Shown piece after piece: positions 31,614-42,055 of a stretch of DNA of 64,000 bases. The stretch's first letter is position 1, and every line of letters starts with the position of its first letter. Below the pieces are notes generated by a model, which was not told the origin of the DNA, ran no database searches, and worked only from the letters and a program-made list of their open reading frames with translations. The DNA is from Conchocele bisecta (Eukaryota; Mollusca; Bivalvia; Lucinida; Thyasiridae). The DNA is taken from positions 30,600,956 to 30,664,955 of the forward strand of contig CM055269.1 in the NCBI GenBank assembly GCA_029237695.1. The letters are read 5' to 3'. A program made the position numbers and the translations under genes.

Positions 31614-32200
31614 AAAGATTTAGCTAAAGGACAGAAATATCGACTACAGCAAAAACAATTGAAATCGAATGATAAATAACGAAGCTGACATCACATTCGT
31701 TTGCTCTATTTTGACAACTTGAAAAAATACGTTCATCTTTGACATCGAATAGAGCCGTAAGTAGTCAAGATATAGCTCTGAAAATTATCATCTTTCATGC
31801 GGGCTGACACACCCCTATCACCCTGGCAAGAAATAATGTTGCTGACAGTACTGTACAAATTGGAAAACGTTTGTAAAGACCACCCGTTATCAGTCGAAAT
31901 TCGGCAAAATCGTTGAAAAGTATGTACATTTTTCAACTTCAAATGCATATAGCTCTTTTATTTGAGCAGACAGCCGAAAACTGTCAGTGAGTTTGAGATA
32001 GAGAATTTTGTCAGCTTTCCGATGCAAAAAGAATTCTTGAAATCGGTTGGAAAATAAGGAAGTTATAGGAAGTATGACGTCACTTCCGTTTTCGTGGGAA
32101 GTAGCATTAACAGATATCTGAAAATCTCTGAGTCTCTGCTCACACTTGATCCGAATCGGCATGCAAAATTTGAAGTCGATCCGACCAGCGGTTTGGTGTA
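31614..32200. repeat. 600-bp repeat, copy 1
   Basis: Starts AAAGATTTAGCTAAAGGACA and ends CGATCCGACCAGCGGTTTGG. Shared blocks with copy 2 include ATAAATAACGAAGCTGAC, CGTTTGCTCTATTTTG, CTGTACAAATTGGAAAACGT and AATTTGAAGTCGATCCGACC. No frame is conserved between copies. Confidence 0.85.
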
Positions 32201-32367
32201 GATGGAGGGAGCCCGTAAGTCAGCGGATGATTATTTTTCGATAGTTATCGCCCCTAAATTGCAGTTTACGCCATTTGTAAATACACCTAATAAAACGGAA
32301 ATTACATATGTGCAATATTCCGCCAGTGAAGTTTTCGTTTGTTTTTCACCATAGGCCGGGCACAAAG

Positions 32368-32985
32368 CGGGAAAGTTTTAGCTAAATGACTGAAATATCG
32401 ACCGCAGCAAGAAATTTTGAAATCTATTGATAAATAACGAAGCTGACGTCACATCCGTTTGCTCTATTTTGAAAACTTGAAAAAAAGACGTTCATCTTTG
32501 ACATCCAATAGAACCGGAAGTAGTCAAGATAGAGCTCTGAAAATTATCATCTTTTATGCGCCTGACACTCCCCTATCACACTGGCAAGAAATTATGTTGC
32601 TGACATTACTGTACAAATTGGAAAACGTTTGCAAAGACCACCTGTTATCAGCCGAAATTCGGCAAAAATTCGGCAAAATCGTTGAAAAGTATGTACATAT
32701 TTCAACTTCAAATCCCTATAGCTCTCTTATTTGACCAGATAACCGAGAACTGTCAGCGAGGCCGAGATAGAGAATGTTGTCAGCTTTCAAATGCAAAAAT
32801 AATTTTTGAAATCGGTTGGAAAATAAGGAAGTTATAGAAAGTTATAGAAAATATGACGTCACTTCCGGTTTCGTGGAAAGTGGCATTAAGATATTTCTGA
32901 AAATCTCTGAGTCTCTGCGCACACTTGATCCGAATCGGCATGCAAAATTTGAAGTCGATCCGACCAGCGGTTTGGGCTGTAGCCT
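32368..32985. repeat. 600-bp repeat, copy 2
   Basis: A direct repeat of 31614-32200 about 755 bp downstream, from AAAGTTTTAGCTAAATGACT to CGATCCGACCAGCGGTTTGG. Small insertions (AATTCGGCAAA, AAGTTATAGAA duplicated) distinguish it. Confidence 0.85.
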
Positions 32986-33079
32986 GAACGGCTGAATAAA
33001 AAAAAACAAAAAAAACCCAACGAATACAATAGGTTTTCGGCGCAGCTGAAAGCCGTCTCAAACCTAATTTCTATTCCCA

Positions 33080-33198
33080 TTATCTATGAAACTTTCATCT
33101 TGACGTCATTTACAGAAAATATCACAGTTTCTGTAAATGTATTTCATGAAGAAAAAAAATTCACATGTTGTCAGGTACAAAATCACATGACGTGCCTC
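33080..33198. mobile_element. Half of a TCATATGAGACACG-type element
   Basis: TGACGTCATTTACAGAAAAT ... TACAAAATCACATGACGTGCCTCATATG matches the right half of 50882-51138. Confidence 0.6.
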
Positions 33199-33434
33199 AT
33201 ATGGAAAATTGGGCTTAAGGGTTTGGTGACTAGTGTAGCTCCTGATCAAATAGCACACTTCTGTAGCCTTATACTGATCTATTTTGCTTCTTAGAAAGAA
33301 GCATGACAGATGATTCATTGATGGAATGGTGAACAGTGCAGATCCTAATCAGAATGTGCAGATGCATATGCTGATCTGGATCTACACTGGGCACAAATCC
33401 CATAAGCCTCATTTTTCAAGTCACAGCCGCATAT
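33198..33434. mobile_element. Foldback MITE, GGCTGTGACT family
   Basis: AGTGTAGCTCCTGATCAAAT and TGATCTGGATCTACACTGGG are the paired inner blocks; the right end is TTCAAGTCACAGCCGCATAT. The left end is worn. Confidence 0.65.
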
Positions 33435-33598
33435 AATGGTTTAAAGAAAAAATACTCAAATATTTAGGGTTAGTAAGTGTGTAGCGCAATAACCATGTAT
33501 TGACATACAATTTCTTGGACTAGGGAGTTCACAAAACCAAATAAAATGGTGTCCTGTGAAACCACTACGGTTTTCCCATTTATTTTTTTATATCTGTC

Positions 33599-33825
33599 TT
33601 AACCCTTAGACCGCTACTCACAACAATTGTCGTCTGCTGTTGCTTTTATATCTTGCCTTATTTCTCAATAAAAACATGTTTTGACAGCACTTCAGAATCA
33701 TATGATTCTGAAGTGCTGTCAAAGCATGTTGTAAATTATTCTAAAGCATGTTTTTGATGATAAAAATGGAAAATAGAAAATAAACGGCAGACGACAAAAA
33801 AATTAAGATGCGGTCTAAGGGTTAA
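33599..33825. mobile_element. TTAA foldback MITE, CCCTTAGACCGCTA family
   Basis: TTAACCCTTAGACCGCTACT to GCGGTCTAAGGGTTAA. The core is shortened to CAGAATCATATGATTCTG, a perfect 18-bp palindrome. Confidence 0.85.
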
Positions 33826-34246
33826 AATGTACATTTCAACAAGATAACACAAATACTGAAAACTCTATCTAAAACAATAAATACAATGTACCGGTAGTTA
33901 AAAAGTTATACGGATTTGAGATTAAAAGTTAATAATTATTTCAAATTATATATTCATGTCTCCTATGTCATACGAGTCCAATAATATTTTAATTTCAAAT
34001 TTCAATTTCAGTTTCCTGAATAATTGTACATGTGTTTCAACAATCCCTACACGTAATTATATGACAAAGTAACATGTTCAATGGAAAATACTAATTTTTA
34101 TTCACAGTACACTTTGTTTTATTGACATACACAAACATTTGCATACTTTATGCAAACATGTAAAGTTTCATAACTTGGAATAAACAAAATTGGAATATTA
34201 GAGTCTGGATTTCGGCATTTAGTTTGGATTGTCAGTTATTCGCCCT

Positions 34247-34403
34247 TTAACCCATACAATGCTGAATTAAATTTTGTCATCAAAATCATGATTTGGCAGC
34301 AATTTAGAAATGGAAATGATTCTAAAATGCTGTCAAACCATGTTTTTACTGAGAGAACAGTCAAACTATGCAACAACAGCAGATGACACTTTCCAAGGGT
34401 TAA
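34247..34403. mobile_element. TTAA foldback MITE, AATTCAGC subfamily, reverse
   Basis: TTAACCCATACAATGCTGAA at the left and CCAAGGGTTAA at the right, with ATGGAAATGATTCTAAAATG inside. The left arm is partly deleted. Confidence 0.7.
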
Positions 34404-34469
34404 GCAAAATGGTACTGTCCCTTATTTATTATGGTATGCCTTTCTCAACTGCTAGCATCGCTGTACAGT

Positions 34470-35058
34470 AAGTGTTTGTGGCACCTACGGTCAGTCACGT
34501 TGTGGCACCTACGGTCAGTCACGTTGTGGCACCTACGGTAAGTCACCTTGTGGGACCAGCGGTAAGTCACGTTGTGGCACCTACGGTAAGTCACGTTGTG
34601 GCACCTAAAGTAAGTCATCTTGTGGCACCTACAGTAAGTCACTTTGTGGCACCTACGGTAAGTCACGTAGTGGCTCCTACGGTAAGTCACGTTGTGGCAC
34701 CTACGGTAAGTCACTTTGTGGCACCTACGGTAAGTCACTTTGTGGCACCTACGGTAAGTCACGTAGTGGCACCTACGGTAAGTCACTTTGTGGCACCTAA
34801 AGTAAGTCATCTTGTGACACCTACAGTAAGTCACTTTGTGGCACCTACGGTAAGTCACGTAGTGGCTCCTACGGTAAGTCACTTTGTGGCACCTACGGTA
34901 AGTCACTTTGTGGCACCTACGGTAAGTCACTTTGTGGCACCTACGGTAAGTCACTTTGTGGCACCTACGGTAAGTCACGTTGTGGCACCTACGGTAAGTC
35001 ACTTTGTGGCACCTATGATAAGTCACGTCACTTTGTGGCACCTACGGTAAGTCACGTT
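34470..35058. repeat. 24-bp minisatellite GTGGCACCTACGGTAAGTCAC
   Basis: About 24 units of a 24-bp repeat (GTGGCACCTACGGTAAGTCA plus CGTT or CTTT). Because 24 is divisible by three, frames stay open on both strands (192 and 198 codons). Most variants are synonymous-looking only by chance and both strands are equally open, so I do not call a protein. Two unit types (CGTT and CTTT) are interspersed. Confidence 0.95.
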
Positions 35059-35356
35059 TTGACCATCCATGTCTCCCTGGCCATGAGAATGAGGACGTGT
35101 ATGACATGTGTGTGTACAATGAAAATGTCACGTTCACCTCAATTACATTATATGGTGTACAGGATATGAATAATTACACGTCCGCCAATGTACGCAGATT
35201 TCAAATATAAGTGACATTAACCCTTCCTACGATGTTGACGGAAATTGACATCTGCTGTTTTTCATTTTTGCTTTAATTCTTAACAAAAACCTGGTTTTGA
35301 CAGCACATGAGAATCGTCTCGACTGGAGACGATTCTCATGTGCTGTCAAAACCAGG
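35051..35356. repeat. Flank of minisatellite plus half MITE, duplicated copy 1
   Basis: CGTTTTGACCATCCATGTCT to TGCTGTCAAAACCAGGT is repeated at 35821-36150. It includes the left end and core of a TTAA MITE (TTAACCCTTCCTACG at 35217). The MITE's right arm stops at CCAGGT, where minisatellite units resume. Confidence 0.9.
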
Positions 35357-35820
35357 TGGCACCTACGGTAAGTCACGTTGTGGCACCTACGGTAAGTCAC
35401 GTTGTGGCACCTACGGTAAGTCACGTTGTGGCACCTACGGTAAGTCATTGTGGCACCTAAAGTAAGTCACCTTGTGGCACCTACATAAGCACTTGTGGCC
35501 AGGTAAGTCACTTTGTGGCACCTACGGTAAGTCACTTTGTGGCACCTAGGTAAGTCACTGGCACCTACGGTAAGTCACTGGTGGCACCTACGGTAAGTCC
35601 ACGTTGTGGCACCTACGGTAAGTCCGTTGTGGCCAACCTACGTAATCCAACGTTTGTGGGGCACCTAAATTAAGTCCAACCTGGCACCTACAAGTAATTG
35701 TGGCACTAAAGGTAAGCACCTTGTGGCACCTACAAGTAAAAGTCACGTTTCGTGGCTCCTACGGTAAGCAACCTTTGTGGCACTTTACGTAAAGGTCACC
35801 TTTGTGGCAACATTCGGTAA
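35356..35820. repeat. Degenerate second minisatellite block
   Basis: The first four units are clean, then units lose or gain single bases (GGCACCTACATAAGCACTTG, GTGGCCAACCTACGTAATCC, GTGGGGCACCTAAATTAAGT). This indel-rich pattern is unlike the substitution-only variation of the first block and resembles uncorrected long-read sequence. Confidence 0.85.
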
Positions 35821-36010
35821 GTCACGTTTTGACCATCCATGTCTCCCTGGCCATGAGAATGAGGACGTGTACGACATGTGTGTGTACAATGAAAATGTCA
35901 CGTTCACCTCAATTACATTATATGGTGTACAGGATATGAATAATTAAGAGTAACAACTACATAATAATTACACGTCCGCCAATGTATGCAGATTTCAAAT
36001 ATAAGTGACA

Positions 36011-36224
36011 TTAACCCTTCCTACGCTGTTGACGGAAATTGACGTCTGCTGTTTTTCATTTTTGCTTTAATTCTTAACAAAAACCTGGTTTTGACAGCAC
36101 ATGAGAATCATCTCCACTGGAGATGATTCTCATGTGCTGTCAAAACCAGGTTTTTGTCGAGAAATATTGAAAATAAAACATTTCCAGCAGACGAAAAAAT
36201 TTAATTCAGCGTAGTAAGGGTTAA
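36011..36224. mobile_element. TTAA foldback MITE, CCCTTCCTACGCTG family
   Basis: The complete version: TTAACCCTTCCTACGCTGTT at the left, TTCAGCGTAGTAAGGGTTAA at the right, core CCTGGTTTTGACAGCACATG AGAATCATCTCCA and complement. Also reads TTGACGTCTGCTG / CAGCAGACGAA. Confidence 0.9.
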
Positions 36225-36432
36225 GACCTACATGAGAATGAGGATGCGGGAAACAGAAAGTGATGTCTGCTGTTGTTTTATATTTTATAATTTTTTCTCA
36301 ATAAAGACATGGTTTAACAGTACATGTACTTAGGAATCTAATGTGCTGTAAAATCATATTTTTATGTGAAAATTGAAAATAGAAAATAAAAACAGCAGAC
36401 GGCAAAATTTAATTCAGCAGTGTAAGTGTTAA
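36225..36432. mobile_element. Degraded TTAA MITE, AGGATGCGGGAAACAG subfamily
   Basis: AATGAGGATGCGGGAAACAG, TGATGTCTGCTGTTG, AACAGCAGACGGCAAAATTT and CAGTGTAAGTGTTAAG define the arms. The core is mostly lost. Confidence 0.65.
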
Positions 36433-36608
36433 GTCTGCTTTTTCATTTGTAATCAAGTATATGTATACAAATATGCACATGGTCAAATTATATAACAAGT
36501 GCTTTTTTCATTCAGATACGTTTTAACGAAACAGCAGGTCTTTATTACTACAGTACAAGTGCTGAGCTTGTTAGTATTGTGTGAGAGCATTTACATCTCA
36601 ATTAAGAA

Positions 36609-36846
36609 TTAACCCTTATACCGCTATCTCAATTTTTTGTCGTCTGCTGTTTATTTTCTATTTTCCATTTTTAAAAACATGCTTTGACAGCACTTTAGAA
36701 TAATTTACAACATGCTTTGACAGCACTTCAGAATCACTTCCATTGGAAATGATTCTTAAGTGCTGTCAAAGCATGTTTTTATTGAGAAATAAGGCAAGAT
36801 ATAATAGCAACAGCAGACGACAATTGTTGTGTCTAGCGGACTAAGG
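36609..36846. mobile_element. TTAA foldback MITE, CCCTTAGACCGCTA family
   Basis: TTAACCCTTATACCGCTATC to CTAGCGGACTAAGG; the final GTTAA is missing. Core TTCAGAATCACTTCC/GGAAATGATTCTTAAG. Confidence 0.8.
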
Positions 36847-37096
36847 CCATTTACAACAAATGTAGGTCCTGAAAGTTTGCATGTTTCTGCAGCTGCATCA
36901 TGGTCTAATGTTGCTGTTAATCATACATCAGTGATGGCCAACAGTGTCAGCCCTGATCAGACTACACGGATGAGTAGGCTGATCAGGGTCTATGCTAATC
37001 ATGAATGTGATTTGTTCCTTTGTCTCAATCAAGGGCCAATATATAGCTACAAGCCAATTTGTCTACTTGTTGCCAAGACAAAAAAGCATAGTGGTT

Positions 37097-37335
37097 GTTA
37101 CACTTTCAATACCACAGGCCTGTATAGTGGTATTGGCAAACAGTGTATGTCCAGATGAGCCGGCTCGTGACGAGCCGTCTCATCAGGATCTGCACTTTTA
37201 GCATACTTTTCATATTTTTGAGAACAAAAACACCCACTTTTCTTAAATGGATTTCATTTTGTGATGATTGGATTGCTTGCAAAATTAACATATGAAAATC
37301 CATTCCAGTTACTTAGGGGTGGGTGAAAGCGTTAA
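37097..37335. mobile_element. TTAA MITE, CCCTTTCA family
   Basis: GTTACACTTTCAATACCACA to GGTGAAAGCGTTAA, core GAGCCGGCTCGTGACGAGCC, then AGAACAAAAACACCC. Confidence 0.8.
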
Positions 37336-37482
37336 TTAATATCCAGTTACATGTATGTATTAACATGTGTACCGGTAATATATAATCTATCCAAAGCCAA
37401 GCAATGACATTTTGTGTTGAAATAAATTCTATTTATTTTCTTTACGGATTTCAATCATGCATAAATCAGGTTACAAACCAGG

Positions 37483-37677
37483 TTAACCCTTAGACCGCTA
37501 TCTTATTTTTTATTTTCTATTTTCCATTTTTAACATCAAAAACATGCTTTAAAAGCACTTTATAATAATTTACAACATGCTTTGACTGCTGTCAAACCAT
37601 GTTTTTATTGAGAAATAAGGCAAGATATAAAAGCAATAGCAGACGACAAGTGTTGTGAGTAGCGGTCTAAGGGTTGA
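37483..37677. mobile_element. TTAA MITE, CCCTTAGACCGCTA family, core deleted
   Basis: Both ends are intact (right TTGA), but the central hairpin has been lost between CTTTGACTGCTGTC and AAACCATG. Confidence 0.8.
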
Positions 37678-38091
37678 GACATTTACCGGAAGTTGACCTA
37701 CTTTTATTGACAATGTTACTTTAGTACTGATCTACTAAACAGATATAGCTGTAATTAAATGCCAATCATCAAGCCTGAGGAGGTGATACGAGTGATATTG
37801 TGTATTTTTTCTTCACATTCCTCCACAAAAATGTATGTAGTGTTCCCCTCAAACAGTTTTCACATGGTGCCATGCCAGGCTAGGCATTGTCTTAAGATCT
37901 ATACCTGAAAAAAAAATTCAAAAAAATCTTTATGTTTTTACATTTTTTGCTTTTATAATTCCCTCTCACATTAATACATGCATCGTTATTATTCATTGAT
38001 AACTTTATGAAATAAAACATATTTGCACTGGTATTCACCTTTCAATGAGGATGTAAAAAATATTGCTTTCCTGTCAAAGTTTTATGTGCTA

Positions 38092-38341
38092 TTAACCCTT
38101 AGACCGCTACTCACAACAATTGTCGTCGGCTGTTGCTTTTATATTTTGCCTTATTTCTCAATAAAAACATGGTTTGCCAGCACTTCAGAATCATTTCCAA
38201 TGGAAATGATTCTGAAGTGCTGTCGAAGCATGTTGTTAATTATTCTAAAGTGCTGTCAAAGCATGTTTTTGATGATAAAAATGGAAAATAGAAAATAAAC
38301 AGCAGACGACAAAAAAATTAAGATAGCGGTCTAAGTGTTAA
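38092..38341. mobile_element. TTAA foldback MITE, CCCTTAGACCGCTA family
   Basis: Full copy, TTAACCCTTAGACCGCTACT to TAGCGGTCTAAGTGTTAA, core CAGAATCATTTCC/AATGGAAATGATTCTG. Confidence 0.85.
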
Positions 38342-38439
38342 AGGCACTGGGTCTCAGATATGTGCAGACAGTGATGTGATTATTATAAAATATTAAATAC
38401 AGACTTGCATTGTACATGTATTTCAGAACCCGATTAATT

Positions 38440-39195
38440 GAACATATGAGTCGCCTGAAAAACAAGAGCATCGCTATTACGAAGCTAATCCCCTCGCTGG
38501 CAGGCAGCCTTGATTATAGGAATGAATGGCCTTTTTGTGGAATTTATCGGGGTATAAACTTGGAAAAGTCGCGGGAATACTGGACGAAGGCCGGAAGGCC
38601 TCGTCCAGTATTCCCGTGACTTTTCCAAGTTTATATCCCCGATAAATTCCACAAAAAGGCCATTCATTCCTTATAATTCCAGCATTTGAAATAAATTCAT
38701 CAAGAGAATGTGTTTATTTTCCGTTTTCTTAAGAATTATTTTAACTGCGCCTCACGGTTACGGAAAGTAGTTCGGCATTGGAGTTTACTGGGATATAAAT
38801 TCTGGACAGAGACTTGCTATGGACCAATCAAATGTTAGGGAATTGTGTAAATATTTTTGTGCTGGAATTATAATACATGTAATAATAATAAAAAAAAATA
38901 AAAATATTTAACACATTTGCCTTACAAACAAGGTGAACATAAGTTCTCAGTGGGCTTGACATTGGGCGGTCGGATATGTGTCGTATGCAAAACAAAGCAC
39001 CATCCCTAGGCATACATTGCGGCCAAATATTATCAAAATCGGGGAAGTGGTTCATAATTTATTGATTAATTGAACATATGAGTCGCCTGAAAAACAAGGG
39101 CATCGTTATTACGAAGCTAATCCCCTCGCTGGCAACCTTGATAATAATAATAATAAAAAAATATATATATATTTAACACATTTGCCTTACAAACA
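38440..39195. repeat. Interspersed GAGCATCGCTATTACGAAGC repeat, two copies
   Basis: TGAACATATGAGTCGCCTGA followed by AAACAAG.GCATCG.TATTACGAAG and ACACATTTGCCTTACAAACA. Starts at 38440 and 39072. A foldback element (about 38512-38875) splits the first copy. Related pieces: 50060-50470 and 53962-54030. Confidence 0.7.
38512..38875. mobile_element. Foldback element, GGAAAAGTCGCGGGAATACT arms
   Basis: ATTATAGGAATGAATGGCCT TTTTGTGG... then the GTCGCGGGAATACTGGACGA hairpin and TGTGCTGGAATTATAATA at the end. Best-preserved copy: both sides of the hairpin carry AATGAATGGCCTTTTTGTGG. Confidence 0.8.
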
Positions 39196-39628
39196 AGTTT
39201 TGTTTGTTTGTTGGGGTTTAACGGCCTATCAACAGCTAAGGTCCTTTAAGGCCGGGTCAATGGGTTTAGTACTAAACCCCATATATTACCTGTACAAGTA
39301 CATGTACAAATGGTGGGAAAATCCCAAAATCAGAACTGAATATTTACAATAAAAAAACTAGATATTCAGCCTTGAAATCAGAATAATCCTGATTTGATGC
39401 CAGGTCCTCGCCACACCAGAATCACTTGGCCCCCTCCCAAAAGCAGTAGGATCAATAATAATCTTACTACTTTTATAATGGGCAATAACCCAATTCAACT
39501 CCCAAGTAACAAAAGAGCCAAAGATAAAAACGTACCCGAGGGCCAAACCAGGCAAATCGTGATTCCTATAAGGAGGAACCCCTACCGTTAATTTATGCCG
39601 TCGCGTTCGCCCGACCACCACCCACTAG
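39195..39628 (-). mobile_element. SINE-like element with (AAAC)n tail, full length
   Basis: GTTTTGTTTGTTTGTTGGGG to CCCGACCACCACCCAC. Nearly the same as the copy at 4691 in the opposite orientation. Confidence 0.8.
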
Positions 39629-40069
39629 TATTCTAAGGGTTAAACAAAAACCTGACTGCAAATGATTTCAGGTTGATTCTGCCATGTCATGTTACAAAAC
39701 CGCAGATCTCGCCTGCAGTACAGAGCAGTTGCACAGATGACAGGAGATGAAATTTATTCATATGATAAACAAACATCCAGTGTTTTTTGATGGATGACTG
39801 TATGACATGTGGATCCCCGATTGTACAACCACAAGTCATGTCACAAAAGGACAGGGCATAGAATGTGTGACATACATGTGCTGTGTTAATGTAGAGAATA
39901 AAACGAGAAAGTGAGCAGAGGTCACGTATACCCCCAAACAATATGGCTATGCCGGTAAGGCGTTGAAGTTATGAACATAATTTCATGCAAAATGTTGATG
40001 AAATGTCTCACCCTTGCTAGGCAGGCAAAAATAAATATGCCCCCATAATGAATTTTGTGTTTTAATCTA

Positions 40070-40284
40070 CAGTGAAACGTCGCTAAACCGGACACACTGG
40101 GAGTTCTCCAGGGTGTCCGGTTTAGCGAGATTTCACTGTAAATCAGGCATTGATTATTACGAGCCATAGTCGAGTGCTATGTGATCACGAACAGGCATTA
40201 TCACCTGAGATAAATTACCAAGAAACCCATCAAAATTATGACCACATAGGTTTATTGTTGTCCGGTTTAGAGAGGTTCCACTGT
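40070..40284. mobile_element. pogo/Tc1-type element with CAGTGAAAC ends
   Basis: CAGTGAAACGTCGCTAAACC starts after TA, and GTCCGGTTTAGAGAGGTTCCACTG ends at 40284. An internal 69-bp unit (40070-40138) is itself a TA-flanked hairpin (GGACAC...GTGTCCGG), so either end could define a solo foldback. Related to 11172. Confidence 0.7.
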
Positions 40285-40313
40285 AGTTTTATAGACTAAG
40301 TAAGAAAAGTTGG

Positions 40314-40553
40314 TTAACCCTTTCAACACCAAGTAACTTAATAGGATGTTACATGCCAATGTTTCACGCTATTTCATTAATTTTGTTCATTCAAATTATC
40401 CCATTCTTCTAAAAGGGTAATCTGTACGACGTTTAAAATTATTAACAAACAGTGGAGATCCTGATGAGACGGCTCGTTACGAGCCGGCTCATCTGGATCT
40501 GCACTGTTTGCAAACATTGTCTCTATAGAGGTCTGTGGTGTTGAAAGGGTTAA
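40314..40553. mobile_element. TTAA MITE, CCCTTTCA family variant
   Basis: TTAACCCTTTCAACACCAAG to GTGGTGTTGAAAGGGTTAA; core AGATCCTGATGAGACGGCTC GTTACGAGCC... This copy has symmetrical CCCTTTCAACACC ends, unlike the CCCTTTCAC type. Confidence 0.8.
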
Positions 40554-40735
40554 GTCATTGGCAGACAGCCAAGTGGAATGATTTTTGATGTCATTGCTGC
40601 AGGAAATAAACACAGCAGCAAAGCAGTACATTAATTAGGACCACCCGAGGCAAGTAGGGTTACATTTTCTTTTTTCGCAGCATTCCAAACCAGGATTAAT
40701 TGAATACAAAACAAGAATAAAGATCATATAGACAC

Positions 40736-41141
40736 CAGGGCTCCAGATAAGGTGCGTATTTGCGTAAATACCCAATTAAAATTGCCAAAAACCCAATTGA
40801 AATTGGTGTTGAGTAGTGAGTATCAAAAAGCAATGAAAAATTTGAGGTATCTTTATTATGCTACAGAAAACAATAAACAGACCACAAATATAGCATTTTT
40901 TTTTTTTTACCTCATGAAAACACATCTTGGTATTTCATTAGAATTGTCTCCAAGGAGACAATTCTAATGAAATACCAAGATGTGTTTTCATTTAGAAGCA
41001 AACTATTCAATAAGTGCAGTCTGCTGATGTGTAAACAGTAGTGTGATTCTATTTTACACAATTAAAATTTTGAAATACCCAATTGCTTCAGATATGATGG
41101 AGTAACAATACTCAATTAATAATTCCTTATCTGGAACCCTG
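40736..41141. mobile_element. hAT-like element with central hairpin and 7-8 bp target duplication
   Basis: CAGGGCTCCAGATAAGG and CCTTATCTGGAACCCTG are inverted ends. TAGACAC stands before the left end and TAGACACC after the right end, a 7-8 bp duplication as made by hAT transposases. The centre (about 40918-40991) is the hairpin AACACATCTTGGTATTTCAT TAGAATTGTCTCC and complement. The same hairpin occurs alone at 57558. Confidence 0.85.
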
Positions 41142-41284
41142 TAGACACCTATACTATGGTTGTAGGTACATGTAACAATTTTAACCATAGATGAGAAAAC
41201 ACAAAGGTCAAAAAGGTCAAGGTCGTATGTCGTAAGGTCGTATCATGCTGCAGACGACAATCATGCAGATGGAAATTGCTGAAT

Positions 41285-41339
41285 ATTCGATCATTTCGCG
41301 ATAAAAACATACCTAGGCATTTCATTAGAATTGTCTCAC
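41285..41339. mobile_element. Half hairpin of the ATTAGAATTGTCTC type
   Basis: AAACATACCTAGGCATTTCATTAGAATTGTCTC corresponds to one arm of the 40918 hairpin. The expected second arm is absent and the broken coding exon starts instead. Confidence 0.7.
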
Positions 41340-41792
41340 GAGTGGTGCATCGATGGTCAACCATAAATGTATCGTCCACTTCCACCTCGGGTTCCGAGTC
41401 CGCGTCGGATCTACGAATGCGTGAATTGTAAGTATCCTGAAGCGTCGCTGGCGATGTCTTGGGGCGAGCTTGTTTCCGATTCTTTTTCATCTTAGCATCG
41501 TGCTTCATTCGTCGCTTCAGCAGTTCTTCGAGAGGATCCTTATTAGAATCCGGTTTACTTTTCACAATTTCTCTCTGCCTGTCTCTGTATCATCTCAATC
41601 GTTTCAATCGTTTCTTCATCTCGTTCTGCGCTTTACGTATTTCCATGGCCGTACTGTGTTTCAGTGTATCCAAGGATGCCAGCGTGATTTCAAACATTCA
41701 TTGTTCGATAAGATTGGATCGTTGGGAAGATCGATCGGCTTTAATCTCTTCCATTTCTGTGTTGCTCTCGTATGTGTATGTCTTAGCGTTGT
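41340..41792 (-). pseudogene. Broken internal exon of an unidentified coiled-coil-like protein
   Basis: Acceptor AATATTTCAG before 41792 and donor C|GTGAGA at 41339 bound 453 nt in one frame (phase 1 in, phase 1 out). The frame has two in-frame TGA codons (41698-41700 and 41590-41592) but no frameshift. The encoded peptide is charged and helix-prone: TYTYESNTEMEEIKADRSSQ, STAMEIRKAQNEMKKRLKRL, LEELLKRRMKHDAKMKKNRK, then an acidic patch SDADSEPEVEVDD. GC content and codon use look like real coding sequence. It is not part of known HHIPL proteins. Most likely it is a fragment of another gene copied into this intron and decaying. Parent gene unknown. Confidence 0.6.
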
Positions 41793-41883
41793 CTGAAATA
41801 TACATAAAACAACACAATTATGAAAGCATACAAATGTTTGCATATCTTTAAGTATTAGCCCTTACATGATGTATACCTCCATA

Positions 41884-42055
41884 AAGCCAACATGTGCAAA
41901 CAATGTATATCCAGATGAGACGGCTTGTCGTCTCATAAGGATCTGCCGCATTTGCCACTATTATTCATCTAGAATTGTCTTTTGTCATAAATGGAATAGT
42001 ACAAAAATAGTGTGAAAAAGACAAGGTAGGATAACCAGGGTTGAAATGGTTAATA
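41884..42055. mobile_element. Degraded CCCTTTCA-type MITE
   Basis: GCAAACAATGTATATCCAGATGAGACGGCTTG and CGTCTCATAAGGATCTG, ending GTTGAAATGGTTAA. Confidence 0.55.

Noticed and set aside
34445..35041. Long open frames on both strands (about 195 codons)
   Set aside because: They are by-products of a 24-bp minisatellite. Both strands are equally open and the repeat continues without frame in the second block.
34470..35820. CRISPR-like array
   Set aside because: Head-to-tail repeats without spacers, in an animal genome; it is a minisatellite.
41459..41851. Plus-strand 108-130 codon frames
   Set aside because: They are the antisense of the broken exon at 41340-41792, which has splice borders and coding-like composition on the minus strand.
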